A model generated the notes under the pieces. It ran no database searches and was not told where the DNA came from. It saw only the letters and a list, made by a program, of their open reading frames with translations. A DNA stretch of 64,000 bases from assembly GCA_022843825.1 (NCBI GenBank), contig JALHMX010000016.1, forward strand, positions 1 through 64,000. Direction: 5' to 3'. The position numbers and the translations under genes are program-made. How positions within the stretch are numbered: position 1 is the stretch's first letter; each line of letters begins with the position of its first letter. This document shows positions 17,750 to 27,612 of the stretch, piece by piece. Origin of the DNA: Pseudobdellovibrionaceae bacterium. Lineage in GTDB: Bacteria > Bdellovibrionota > Bdellovibrionia > Bdellovibrionales > Bdellovibrionaceae.

Positions 17750-19180
17750 ATGCTTTACTTTCATAGAGTTACCTGGGGGGATCGTTTGTACAGTACTAAA
17801 AAACTTGTAATTTATATGGCTACGTTTTTGTTTTTCTCTTGTCAGCCTTCAACGGAAACGCTGAAACCACATGAGGGATCCAATGATAAAACATCACCTA
17901 CAGAAGAATCCAGCGAAGTCCAAAAGAGATATGATGGTACGCCTATTTATTCGGTAGATACCCAAATTTTAAAATCTTCCAAGGCTATGAATAGGTCTAT
18001 ACCAGGGATAGATGACTCACGAGTAACTTATTGCGAGTCAGTCGACGGCGATGCTGAAAAATACAATGGTGTACGAGACTCTCAAAAATATCCTTTGGCG
18101 TCGCTATCTAAGATGTTTTTGAGTGCTTATGCGATTGATAAGCTTGGTCCCTACTATACGTTTGAAAATATATGGTATCTTAAACAGGTGGGAAGCGAAA
18201 CCGGTGAATACGACGCCTACTTTCGAGCTAATTACGACCCAGTATTAAATATTGAAAAAATGCTTTACGCTATGGCTGAGCTCAATAAACATGGTGTAAA
18301 AAAAATCAGACGGCTGATCATAGACGAGACCACACGCGTGTATCTCTCAGTTTTGTTGGATCCACACGTAGATCTTACGGAAGTTCCTGTTGGTATAAAT
18401 AAATCTATAGAGAATTTAAATATTATATTAAACTCACAGCGGTGGGGTCAACAAACTGTAAAGGCTCGAAGTCAACTCATTGCTTATGCTCATAAAACTC
18501 AAAGGAATTTAATTATACCTCAAAGTTTTTCTGTTCAACATGTTAGTTATATTCAGGCTCAAAAAATAAATCTTAAAGACTATACCCAAACCGTAAAGAT
18601 TAAGTCTGCACCGCTGTTGAAGTATTTAAAGGAAATTAACGTAAGGTCTAATAACTATATGGCGGACATGTTGTTTAATACTTTAGGTGGTGTCTCTGAA
18701 TTCAAACGCTTTCAACAGTCACGTTTAAAAATTTCAAGTCAAGATTTGCAGCTTTATACAGGCTCAGGATTGGCTATTACAGGGATGGGCGTACGAACAG
18801 ACAGCCTAGGATCTTGTACTGCAGTATTGAGTACTTTAAAATTTTTAAACACTTTATCACAACAGCTAAAATTTAATTTAGGTCACGTACTACTAACAGC
18901 AGGTTCAGATCAAGGTACGTATGAGGCAACGCAAGCTATGGCATTTAATCAAAGCGTTGTTTTAAAAACGGGTCGGCTATTTGATGTGCCCGCGTTGAAT
19001 GTGGCCGGCGTCGCTCAGTTAAAAAGTGGAACATTATTTTTCTCATATATGGCTCACGGTTTTGCGAACTCGCAAGAATCTATTTATAAAAGTAAAAGAG
19101 ATAATATTCTATTGAGTTTACTAAACCATTATCCTGTGGTTCCATTTTACCAAACTGTAGATACCGATGGAATTTATTGA
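17750..19180 (+). CDS. D-alanyl-D-alanine carboxypeptidase/endopeptidase, PBP4 (S13) family lipoprotein
   Basis: SxxK (SLSK), SxN (SNNYMADML), KTG (VLKTGRLFDV); lipobox FLFFSC. Real start may be the in-frame TTG at 17786 after GGGGGG. Confidence 0.85.
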   Translation: MLYFHRVTWGDRLYSTKKLVIYMATFLFFSCQPSTETLKPHEGSNDKTSPTEESSEVQKRYDGTPIYSVDTQILKSSKAMNRSIPGIDDSRVTYCESVDGDAEKYNGVRDSQKYPLASLSKMFLSAYAIDKLGPYYTFENIWYLKQVGSETGEYDAYFRANYDPVLNIEKMLYAMAELNKHGVKKIRRLIIDETTRVYLSVLLDPHVDLTEVPVGINKSIENLNIILNSQRWGQQTVKARSQLIAYAHKTQRNLIIPQSFSVQHVSYIQAQKINLKDYTQTVKIKSAPLLKYLKEINVRSNNYMADMLFNTLGGVSEFKRFQQSRLKISSQDLQLYTGSGLAITGMGVRTDSLGSCTAVLSTLKFLNTLSQQLKFNLGHVLLTAGSDQGTYEATQAMAFNQSVVLKTGRLFDVPALNVAGVAQLKSGTLFFSYMAHGFANSQESIYKSKRDNILLSLLNHYPVVPFYQTVDTDGIY

Positions 19181-20389
19181 TTAAAATCGAATAGTTTGCG
19201 TTAATTGAGGCTTATCTTGAGCATCAATGATTTGAAACAGGACTTGTTTACGAACCCAATCCACTTCAGCTAAACCAAAATTAATTTTTAAGAAACTAGG
19301 AGCCGTGTAAAGCTGATCAACTTCGGGTTGAGCAGCAGGCGAAGGCTTGTTAAGGCCGCTTGAAGTAATGTCATACAGAGTTTGATTTTTAGTTTGAAGT
19401 TGCGCAATTGAAGACAGATGTCGATCCCCTGAAAGTATAACTAGGTTTTTGATGCGATTTCTATCTAATAGGTCTAAAAGTCTCTTTTTTTCTAATGGAA
19501 AATTTCCCCACTTTTCAAATCCATGATCATCAGCGATAAACTGAATCGAAGATACTAAGATGCGTAACTCTGCAGGCTTTTTAAGTTCGGCCTCAAGCCA
19601 TTTCCACTGGGCTTCAGAAAGCAGGTTCGCCTTAGGGTCATTATTAGGACTGTAGAAGCGTGGAACTTTTGGAAGCAATGGAGTAGGTGATTTAACGACG
19701 ATAACATTGGGTACAGAAGCATCGGCTGTTGCGGCTTCAGGAACTGGTGATGAAGGTGCAGTGGGCTCTACGTACGGAACTAATGGAGATCTATCGGTGC
19801 GAGTATCTAAAAGTATAAATTGAATGCGTCTGTTCTTATCTCCAACGATTCGACTGTGGTATATGGCAGACTGAGTGCGAGGGATTAAATTTTTGATGTA
19901 GGTCCAATAGTTTACAAATACGCGGCGGGCCTCATTTTTTTCTGGATTATCTGCCCCGCCATCTTGTTGTCCGTAATCATGGTCATCCCAGGTCGCAAAA
20001 AAGGGAACACTTTCACGAAGAGCAAGATAATCTTTATTTTGATTAAGCTTGATATATTGATCAATGATAGGCTGAGTTTCAGGTTTTGAAGCGTATACGT
20101 TGTCACCCATCATAATCATCAGTTGAGGGTTTTTGCTGCGAATGAGTTTCCACAGGGGCTGCGGTTGGTTTTGATCATTACAGGATCCAAAAGCAAAAGT
20201 TGTGATCGATTTAGACGTGTCTAGAGTACGGTAGGGGATATTAAGTAATACTTCTTTACGAATATTGGACTTGTCGTTTTCAAAACGATTTTTTTGTGAA
20301 GTCTGGTTACCAGGTATTGAGGGTAAATACTGGCACGAACTGATGATAATTAAACTTAAAGCACATGAAACAATGATGTTTATTTTCAT
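19181..20389 (-). CDS. PhoD-like alkaline phosphatase D family lipoprotein
   Basis: FAFGSCNDQNQP; MMGDNVYAS; FATWDDHDYGQQDGG; ILSGDRHLSSI; lipobox LIIISSC. Confidence 0.9.
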   Translation of the reverse strand: MKINIIVSCALSLIIISSCQYLPSIPGNQTSQKNRFENDKSNIRKEVLLNIPYRTLDTSKSITTFAFGSCNDQNQPQPLWKLIRSKNPQLMIMMGDNVYASKPETQPIIDQYIKLNQNKDYLALRESVPFFATWDDHDYGQQDGGADNPEKNEARRVFVNYWTYIKNLIPRTQSAIYHSRIVGDKNRRIQFILLDTRTDRSPLVPYVEPTAPSSPVPEAATADASVPNVIVVKSPTPLLPKVPRFYSPNNDPKANLLSEAQWKWLEAELKKPAELRILVSSIQFIADDHGFEKWGNFPLEKKRLLDLLDRNRIKNLVILSGDRHLSSIAQLQTKNQTLYDITSSGLNKPSPAAQPEVDQLYTAPSFLKINFGLAEVDWVRKQVLFQIIDAQDKPQLTQTIRF

Positions 20390-20452
20390 TTGGTGATTCC
20401 AACATACTTTTTTTCAGTGGGCCAGAGTAAACTCGTCTTGTCAGGCACAAAT

Positions 20453-20483
20453 AAAAAAAGCCAAGATTTAACTTGGCTTTTTT
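20453..20483 (-). terminator. Rho-independent terminator downstream of rpsT (symmetrical)
   Basis: AAAAAAGCCAAGATTTAACTTGGCTTTTTT. Confidence 0.85.
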
Positions 20484-20511
20484 AAAAAAACTTAACGTCT
20501 TGTTGTGTGCG

Positions 20512-20787
20512 TTATTTGCCAGTACCGAAAGCTTTGTGAACTTGAGTCGATAAACGAGCAATTTTTCGAGAAGCTGATTGCTTGGTGAAAACACCTTTTT
20601 GAGCGGCTTTCATCATTTTACTTGTGTAGTCTGACAATAAAGATTTAACGGCTTTAGCGTCTTTGTCTTTAATGGCTTTAAGTAATGATTTTTCACCGGT
20701 GCGTACGCGAGATTTGCGAGCTGTATTAACTGCATTTTTTTTAACAGACTGACGAGCTCTTTTTGCTGCTGACTTATGCTGTGCCAA
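20512..20787 (-). CDS. rpsT: 30S ribosomal protein S20 (TTG start)
   Basis: MAQHKSAAKRARQSVKKNAVNTARKSRVRTGEKSLLKAI…; start codon at 20787-20785 is TTG, preceded by GGAGG. Confidence 0.97.
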   Translation of the reverse strand: MAQHKSAAKRARQSVKKNAVNTARKSRVRTGEKSLLKAIKDKDAKAVKSLLSDYTSKMMKAAQKGVFTKQSASRKIARLSTQVHKAFGTGK

Positions 20788-20807
20788 GGTATATCCTCCA
20801 ATAAATA

Positions 20808-22448
20808 ATGTCTAATGATATAAAATCAAACCAGCAAAGAATTAACACAGGCGCGTCCACGACGCAAGCAGGTAGTGTTATCAAAAATGCCTTAAAAATG
20901 GCTTTTGGAACAATGGCCAGCCGAGTTTTAGGTCTTTTTCGCGAGATTTTTATAGCGGCGCTTTTTGAGAAACAAATTACCGACAGTTGGGCTGCGGCTT
21001 TTCGTATACCCAATTTATTTCGACGCCTACTTGGCGAGGGGTCTTTGTCAGTAAGCTTCATTCCTGTTTTTGTGGATGCACACTTGGATTCAGAGTACCG
21101 GGCAAAAAACTTAGTAAATACCATGTACACGATATTACTCATTATTTTATCGGTTATCACTGTGTTGGGAGTCATGTTTCCCCATGCTATTTTATCCACA
21201 GTCTTAGACCCAAGTTATGTGGCCCAAACAGAAAAATATAATCTGACCGTGTTGATGGCGCAGATTATGTTTTTATTTGTATTCTTTATTTCATCCTTCG
21301 CTTTTTTTATGGGGATTTTAAATGCCTTAGGTGATTTTTTGCTTCCGGCCATAGCGCCTACCTTGTGGAATTTGGCTATGGTTATTTCAACCGTTTTACC
21401 GGCTTCTTGGCTATTTAAGCAGGGCGATTTAAGCCCCTATCAAGGAACGCAATTAGCGTGGGGAGTTGTGATCGGGGGAGTACTTCAGTGCGGAATACTT
21501 GTGCCTTCGCTCTATAAAAAAGGTTACTTACCTCGATTAACGTTATCCTTTAAAAATTCAGATGCAGGTCGGGTTTTTAGAAATATGGTGCCTGGCCTCA
21601 TAGGTATGGGATTGTTGCAATTTACCACCATAGTTAATTTGCGATTTGCCTCAAGCTTAGCTGAGGGAACAATTTCATATACAAACTATATTGATCGTCT
21701 GATCGAACTGCCACTATCATTGATATCTGTTAGTTTGGGGACAGCCTTGCTGCCCTCATTATCTAAATTATGGTCAAAAAATTCGCGTCAAGAAATGGCT
21801 GAGCAGTCACGAAAATATTTAGAGCTGACATTGCTCATCGCCATTGCCGCTGCTTGTGGTTTAAATGCATTGGCGTACCCGATAGTGCAGTTACTATTTG
21901 GGAGGGGTCGCTTCACGCCTGAAGACGTACTCATCACGTCGCAGATTTTACAAACCTATTGTTGGATTCTGATTTTTTCAAGCGCAGTAAGAGTCTTAAC
22001 TCCGGCCTACTATGCCGTTAAAAACACATGGTTCCCCGCAGTTATATCTGCATTTAGTTTAGGGATTCATTTGTTTCTTGCTCCCTTTTTAATGGGTAAA
22101 TATCAAGTCCACGGGTTAATGATTTCTACCACCGCAACGGCAGCTATTAATATGATATTGTTATTATTATTTTATAACTTTTTTATCCACCAGTTTAATT
22201 ATCGTCATTACTTCTTGAATGTATTTAAATTTTCCATCGTTGGCTTAATTGTGTTTAATGTGGCTAAAATTTATTACTCAGTTGCTGACTTTTTTCCTGA
22301 TGGAAGTCTAGGTAGAGGTATGAACTTACTGTTAACGATGGCGATTACAGCCTTAATGTTTGTTTTTGTTTGTCGTTGGATGAGGATTGATTTGATCGAA
22401 GAGATCCTCATCAAGATTCGACAACGGGTATTACGGCGCAGAAACTGA
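20808..22448 (+). CDS. murJ: Lipid II flippase MurJ/MviN
   Basis: MASRVLGLFREIFIAALFG-like start; AFRIPNLFRRLLGEGSLSVSFIPVF; LPSLSKLW; multiple TM. Confidence 0.96.
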   Translation: MSNDIKSNQQRINTGASTTQAGSVIKNALKMAFGTMASRVLGLFREIFIAALFEKQITDSWAAAFRIPNLFRRLLGEGSLSVSFIPVFVDAHLDSEYRAKNLVNTMYTILLIILSVITVLGVMFPHAILSTVLDPSYVAQTEKYNLTVLMAQIMFLFVFFISSFAFFMGILNALGDFLLPAIAPTLWNLAMVISTVLPASWLFKQGDLSPYQGTQLAWGVVIGGVLQCGILVPSLYKKGYLPRLTLSFKNSDAGRVFRNMVPGLIGMGLLQFTTIVNLRFASSLAEGTISYTNYIDRLIELPLSLISVSLGTALLPSLSKLWSKNSRQEMAEQSRKYLELTLLIAIAAACGLNALAYPIVQLLFGRGRFTPEDVLITSQILQTYCWILIFSSAVRVLTPAYYAVKNTWFPAVISAFSLGIHLFLAPFLMGKYQVHGLMISTTATAAINMILLLLFYNFFIHQFNYRHYFLNVFKFSIVGLIVFNVAKIYYSVADFFPDGSLGRGMNLLLTMAITALMFVFVCRWMRIDLIEEILIKIRQRVLRRRN

Positions 22449-22449
22449 G

Positions 22450-23097
22450 TTATTTACCCTCTTTGAGTCCTTGGTAAGTGTCATGAATTTTTTGTTGGCG
22501 ATCGGCCTCAGCGGTCCAACGTTTAACTTCGATTTCATAACCTTTTTTGCGATTAGCCCATGTTGACTCTTCAGCCGAGATAGTGCGTACAGCCTTTATA
22601 GTTTCACCTTCTTGGTTGCGTAATTCAGATTCACGATTTTTCCAAGCGGTTCTTTCATCAGTTGTCGCCTTAAGCTGATCTTGGTAGTTAGCTATAATGG
22701 CTTGCCGCTGCTGTTGGTTTTGCTTGATTTGCTCGACGAGCGCTTGAAGCTGTTCAATTTGCTTGTTCTCAGCAGCAATTTTTTCTTCTTCTATTTTAAT
22801 ATGCTTTTGAATATCGCGCTCTTGCAACATGACTTTTTTTAGCGAGTCATTATTTTTAATAATTTCTTGGCTGATATCATTTTTTTGTTTGATCACTGTG
22901 TTTTTAGCCTTAGTAATTTCATTTACATTATTATTTACTATGGCTAAATTTTTATTGTACTCGTTTTTGTTCGCTTTTGAATTTTCAAAATTCGTTTTGA
23001 TTTTATCAAATCCTTGTTGAACATTGTAGGGTTCAGCAAAAGCAGCAAACCCTATGAATTGTGAAGCTAATAATGTTTTTAAAAATAATTTTTTCAT
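22450..23097 (-). CDS. Exported coiled-coil protein
   Basis: Signal peptide MKKLFLKTLLASQFIGFAAFA; Q/E/K-rich heptad-like sequence. Confidence 0.7.
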   Translation of the reverse strand: MKKLFLKTLLASQFIGFAAFAEPYNVQQGFDKIKTNFENSKANKNEYNKNLAIVNNNVNEITKAKNTVIKQKNDISQEIIKNNDSLKKVMLQERDIQKHIKIEEEKIAAENKQIEQLQALVEQIKQNQQQRQAIIANYQDQLKATTDERTAWKNRESELRNQEGETIKAVRTISAEESTWANRKKGYEIEVKRWTAEADRQQKIHDTYQGLKEGK

Positions 23098-23115
23098 TGT
23101 TCTATTCCTTTTATA

Positions 23116-25251
23116 TTAGTTTGATTCTAATTCTGCAGCTTCTGCAGTTTGTACACTTTCGGAGTCATCCTTCGGGCATACATTTTTCAAAGACGAGCGG
23201 AAGTGACCAATTTCATCTTCCCAAACCTCTTCTTTAAATTTCCATTGATAACTGGCTTTACCCTTTTCTTCAGCTAAGCGACGAGTTTCTTTGTCCTCTG
23301 CTTTTCCGCCAGCCATTTGGTAGCGAATATGTTCCCCAGCTCCAGAATAGATCTCGTAAGATAGAACTTCATTTTGATCGATAAGGTGTTCTAAGGTTGA
23401 AGCAAACAGCTCATATCGCGATTTTAAATTGCCAGCAGCTTTAGTGACGAGCTCACGCTTCTCATTAACAAGGCGCGCGACGGCAGCTTCGCGCATTTTT
23501 CTTATACTTTCGCGGCCTTTGGCATAAATGACATGTTCTGCACCAACAGCTAAGTATAGTTTTTCTGCAGCTACAACATCTTCAGCCGAAGCCTTCTTTC
23601 TTTTAGCCGCAGTTAAGGCATTCTTAGCTTTAAGCATATTCAAGCGGGCTAAACGCTCATCGCGAATAAGATCAACAGTGATTTTATTGAATCGAGAGTT
23701 TTCATCTTCATAGTTATTAATTTGTTTTTGCACGGCCATATAGTTAGGGTGGCGAGCTAGTTCTACGACAAATGAACGAGGCAATCCATCAACCTCCTGA
23801 GCATTCGTGTTTTTCATCCATGTCTTGACTAAATCATAATATTTAATCGAATCAGTATTTCTTGTCTGGAAAGATTTAATATTATTATAGATGCTGTTGT
23901 ACTTCTTCTTAAGATCTGCTAATACACCGACGCCATCACCGTACTGACATAAATTAAGATAGCCCACAGTTCTTACAATATAAGTATCTGGAGCATAGGC
24001 CTTCTGAAAGTAGTTAGTATGTAATGCAAACATATTTCCAGCAGCACCAACATTGTCGCCTGATAGCACTTGTGTCCAAGCTTGTTCCACCATACTTTGC
24101 AACCATTGACCACTAGACTTATCAACTAATAGGTAATTTTTGTAAGCCTGTGCATAATTGCCCTTTTGAAAATACAGACGGCCTAGAGTTAACGCGATTA
24201 GATTTCTTACAGAATCTTTTTTATTCTTTTCAATTGTAGGCCAAACGGCTTCTAATTCTTGTATCCCTGCATCCAATTCGCCTTGGCGGTAGTTAAAAAT
24301 GGCTTTAAGCAACACGGCTTCTTTATATTCAGGGGCAGTCATTAATATATTACTAAGACTTGACTCAACTCCACCCAAGTTTCCGCGATCCATTTCAAAC
24401 TTAGCTTTTTTAAGTGAGTAAGCTGGGTACTCCGAAACGTTGATGTTGTGTAACTCGACTAAAGCATCAATTTTTCCAATATCTGAAATCTCTAAATGCT
24501 GAATGTTTTTGACTAAGCTTTCAACCGCTAATTTTCTTAAAACTTCCTCTTTAGAGGTTGTCGCTACCTCAATCATCTTGTGACGAAATTCTGAATATAG
24601 TCTTAATGACAGCGCGGTAGCAGCATAGTGATAAGTGGCTTGTAGTTTATATTGAGGGTTATTCATTAGCTCAACAAATAAGGCCATCGCCAGCGTATAT
24701 TTTTTATGATAGTCGTGAAAAATCAAGGCTTGAATCATTTTATATTCATCAGGCTTAATTTCCACCAAATTTTGAACCGAATCAACGGGCTCTACCGGAC
24801 TGTAAACCGGAAACGGTTGCATTAACGGCACTTCTGGCAACTGTGCCGTTGTCGGTGTAGTTAATGTTTTAGCTTTTTCAGCAGCCTTAAAGTAACGAGT
24901 AAGTTCAGGATTAATTTTTATAAAATCCGGTGACTTCGCACCTGAAAATGGTTTTAAGCGGCTAAGATCGCGCGCTGGAGGAATTTTAATATTTAAATCC
25001 TGAGCCGCAATTTCTTTTTCTTTTCCTATATCTAAGGCAGGAATATCTTTAACTCTAACGTTTTGTTTTCCTTGTTTTTTCACCAAAGGATATACAGGCA
25101 CTCCTGCTTGACGATAAATCACGTCAGAAGCAGGTTTTCGAGGAGGACTTTTTTCGATAAGTGCTGAGTTAGCAAATGCAGAGGATGAAGTAGTCAATGC
25201 TAGGGCCATAGAGGCCGCGCCAATTAATATATTTTTTTTGTTGTTACTCAT
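23116..25251 (-). CDS. Exported TPR-repeat protein of the Glt/Agl-like cluster
   Basis: Signal peptide; TPR-like repeats (AVLLKAIFNYRQGELDAGIQELEAVW…LGRLYFQKGNYAQAYKNYLLVD). Confidence 0.72.
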   Translation of the reverse strand: MSNNKKNILIGAASMALALTTSSSAFANSALIEKSPPRKPASDVIYRQAGVPVYPLVKKQGKQNVRVKDIPALDIGKEKEIAAQDLNIKIPPARDLSRLKPFSGAKSPDFIKINPELTRYFKAAEKAKTLTTPTTAQLPEVPLMQPFPVYSPVEPVDSVQNLVEIKPDEYKMIQALIFHDYHKKYTLAMALFVELMNNPQYKLQATYHYAATALSLRLYSEFRHKMIEVATTSKEEVLRKLAVESLVKNIQHLEISDIGKIDALVELHNINVSEYPAYSLKKAKFEMDRGNLGGVESSLSNILMTAPEYKEAVLLKAIFNYRQGELDAGIQELEAVWPTIEKNKKDSVRNLIALTLGRLYFQKGNYAQAYKNYLLVDKSSGQWLQSMVEQAWTQVLSGDNVGAAGNMFALHTNYFQKAYAPDTYIVRTVGYLNLCQYGDGVGVLADLKKKYNSIYNNIKSFQTRNTDSIKYYDLVKTWMKNTNAQEVDGLPRSFVVELARHPNYMAVQKQINNYEDENSRFNKITVDLIRDERLARLNMLKAKNALTAAKRKKASAEDVVAAEKLYLAVGAEHVIYAKGRESIRKMREAAVARLVNEKRELVTKAAGNLKSRYELFASTLEHLIDQNEVLSYEIYSGAGEHIRYQMAGGKAEDKETRRLAEEKGKASYQWKFKEEVWEDEIGHFRSSLKNVCPKDDSESVQTAEAAELESN

Positions 25252-25339
25252 CTGTTTTCATAATTTACTTCATCCTTTATGTGAACAATAACTTGCTTGT
25301 TCCTATCGGCTTTTAGCCGTCAAATCTTTAGTCGGGTCA

Positions 25340-26116
25340 TCAGTTCGTAAAAAGTGTCAAACCAAACATAATATACGTGTTGTTTTGGGATTTACTCTCT
25401 CCATCTGGATTAGTGGTATAAATGTTTGTTTCATACGGTATAATTTTTTGATTCATAAAGCTGTTTTTAATATCTAAGCGAAACGCAAAGTTTTTACTTA
25501 AAAATAGCTGCTGCATAATTCCGATTTCAAAATGGGTAGAAGTCTGTTTGGTTTGAAGGTCAGGTAATGTGGGTGTTGAGCCAGGAGTAGCATTGGTGAT
25601 TTGGTAATATTCACTTTGACCAAGACCAGCTGTAATACCCATATCAAAATACATAATCGCCATGTTCATAAAAGCTAGTTTTGCATAAAATGGAGTATAG
25701 GCTACAGATAGCGTATAGGCATTTCCTTGCATGTTATAATCTGGAGAAGTATTGGCCGCTGCACTTCTAAAGCCTGTAACGGCATCACTTTGTTCAGAAT
25801 TATTACCAATATATCCTAATTCAACACCAAAGTCTTCGTTGAAATAATATCCTAGAGCAGCACCAAAAGGCTTACTCTTAACGAAAGGATCATTCATTAA
25901 AGATCCGACTGTTCCAGAAAAGAAAAATTTTCCAGATTTAGAAAAAGTTCTATTTTGGATAACTGCGTAGTCTTCGTCTTTAACAGACCAGTATTTTTCT
26001 TCAAGTTTTTTAAGATCAACTTTGTCAGAAGATCTAGGTTGCTGCGCAGGCGTTGCCTGTGCCATAACGACTGTGGTTGCAAATTGAGCGGCTATTAAAA
26101 GGAGTGCGGTTTTCAT
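25340..26116 (-). CDS. Outer-membrane beta-barrel protein
   Basis: Signal peptide; GAALGYYFNEDFGVELGYIGNNSEQ; alternating beta pattern; within the Glt-like cluster. Confidence 0.75.
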   Translation of the reverse strand: MKTALLLIAAQFATTVVMAQATPAQQPRSSDKVDLKKLEEKYWSVKDEDYAVIQNRTFSKSGKFFFSGTVGSLMNDPFVKSKPFGAALGYYFNEDFGVELGYIGNNSEQSDAVTGFRSAAANTSPDYNMQGNAYTLSVAYTPFYAKLAFMNMAIMYFDMGITAGLGQSEYYQITNATPGSTPTLPDLQTKQTSTHFEIGIMQQLFLSKNFAFRLDIKNSFMNQKIIPYETNIYTTNPDGESKSQNNTYIMFGLTLFTN

Positions 26117-26131
26117 ACAGTATTTTCCTTC

Positions 26132-27586
26132 TTAGTTAGTACTTTTGAACATGAACGGGTAGGTAACGACAACTTTGGTTCCGCCTTTTGGCTCAGGAAA
26201 TTTCCATTGCGCAACTTTACTTAACATACATGATTCAGTAGGTAGATTTTTCATTTCTGTTTCTACAATATTTTGAGTAACGACTTGGCCCGTGCCTGAT
26301 ATGATAAACTTCACGGAAACTTTACCGTGTAGGTCAGGGTATGCTGACAACTGTCTTTCATAACAATTTAAAATATGTCCAAGTTGGCTTTTGATATATT
26401 GTGCAATCACTTCGCGATCTAAACCGCCTTCAACTTCGGACTCGTCCTCTAAAAGACCAACGCCGCCGGCCCCAGTTTTCCCGGCAGCTAAACCTGAACC
26501 CAATGAAGCAGCACCACGGCCTCCGGCAATACCAGCCGTATTGACTTTACCGTTGGCAGAGCCAACGGCCTCGCCACTCCAGTCACGACCCGAGGACTCA
26601 ACGTTACCTAAGGCAGACAGCGCGCGACCACTTGGGCCAGATCCTGCCTTAATACCTTGAGATGTTGCGATGACGTTAGCTGTACGAGCATCTGTAGCAG
26701 AAACTTTTCCCATTAGCTGAGATATTCGGGCACCAATTGCGCCTTTTAATAGAGCTTGAGCTTTATTTGGACTCGTTGCTGCAGCAGCCTGAGGAGTAGG
26801 AGCTTTTTCATTTTTAACAGCTACAGCCTTTTCAGGCGTAGCTGCCTTAGGTGCAGACTGTTTAGGTCTTTGAGGCCTTTTCTCTTGTTTGACCACAATA
26901 TTTTGAGCTGCGATCGGAGCCGGAGCAGAAACAACTTGCTCGGGTTTTTTCGAGAATAATCCAATGAAGACAAAGATAAACATAGAAAGCAACGTTGCAT
27001 AAAGCATACGTTTGCTTTCTTTATCAAGCATATTATCTGTTGAAAGTTTGCTAAACCCCTTTAGGTCTTCGACTTGTATTAGTTTTGACTGAAACCCAAA
27101 GTCTTCAATTGAATGCCGATCCCATTCGGTGGTATTCTTAAAAGGAACTAAATGCTTTTCGTTTCCAATGCGATAATAAAATGGCGTATCTACGTTAGTA
27201 ATATCAGTTTTAAGAATTTTACCTTGACGACTAACTAAGATAATTCTTTTTTGAAGTGGACCGCTGGTTTGTACAGCATTTAGTTGCTCGGCTAAGAATT
27301 CATTTTTTTCAATTAAATTGAATTTAAGAGTTGACCCCTCAAATTTATATTCAAAATTATCTTTAATCTCAATGCACGGCTCTTTACAATCTTTTTCAAA
27401 CTGAATAAACACCCATTTGTTATCGTAAAATTCAATAACGGCCTGGAAAGGTGAGTGGTTAGGGTCAACAGAAGATAAATCCGCTTTACGCGATAAACCT
27501 AAAGTTACGCGTTTTTGCTTGGAATCTATTTTCCAAACTTTAGAATGCCCTCTGTTTGAAGTCTGTTTAATTTGTAAAGTTCCCAT
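26132..27586 (-). CDS. FHA-like domain / TM / AgmX-PglI (TonB-like) C-terminal domain protein, GltG-like
   Basis: N-terminal FHA-like beta region; TM MLYATLLSMFIFVFIGLF; Ala/Pro-rich linker; C-term IKSQLGHILNCYERQLSAYPDLHGKVSVKFIISGTGQV…VAQWKFPEPKGG. Confidence 0.82.
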   Translation of the reverse strand: MGTLQIKQTSNRGHSKVWKIDSKQKRVTLGLSRKADLSSVDPNHSPFQAVIEFYDNKWVFIQFEKDCKEPCIEIKDNFEYKFEGSTLKFNLIEKNEFLAEQLNAVQTSGPLQKRIILVSRQGKILKTDITNVDTPFYYRIGNEKHLVPFKNTTEWDRHSIEDFGFQSKLIQVEDLKGFSKLSTDNMLDKESKRMLYATLLSMFIFVFIGLFSKKPEQVVSAPAPIAAQNIVVKQEKRPQRPKQSAPKAATPEKAVAVKNEKAPTPQAAAATSPNKAQALLKGAIGARISQLMGKVSATDARTANVIATSQGIKAGSGPSGRALSALGNVESSGRDWSGEAVGSANGKVNTAGIAGGRGAASLGSGLAAGKTGAGGVGLLEDESEVEGGLDREVIAQYIKSQLGHILNCYERQLSAYPDLHGKVSVKFIISGTGQVVTQNIVETEMKNLPTESCMLSKVAQWKFPEPKGGTKVVVTYPFMFKSTN

Positions 27587-27612
27587 TTGGCCCCCGCCAT
27601 ATATCCTAAACG

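Noticed and set aside
20307-20594. 95-aa minus-strand ORF spanning the rpsT terminator
   Set aside because: Crosses a strong terminator and overlaps two better-supported genes
20774-21199. 141-aa minus-strand ORF
   Set aside because: Antisense to murJ, which has unmistakable family motifs
26391-26660. 89-aa plus-strand Pro/Ala-rich ORF
   Set aside because: Shadow ORF of the low-complexity linker of the 26132-27586 protein
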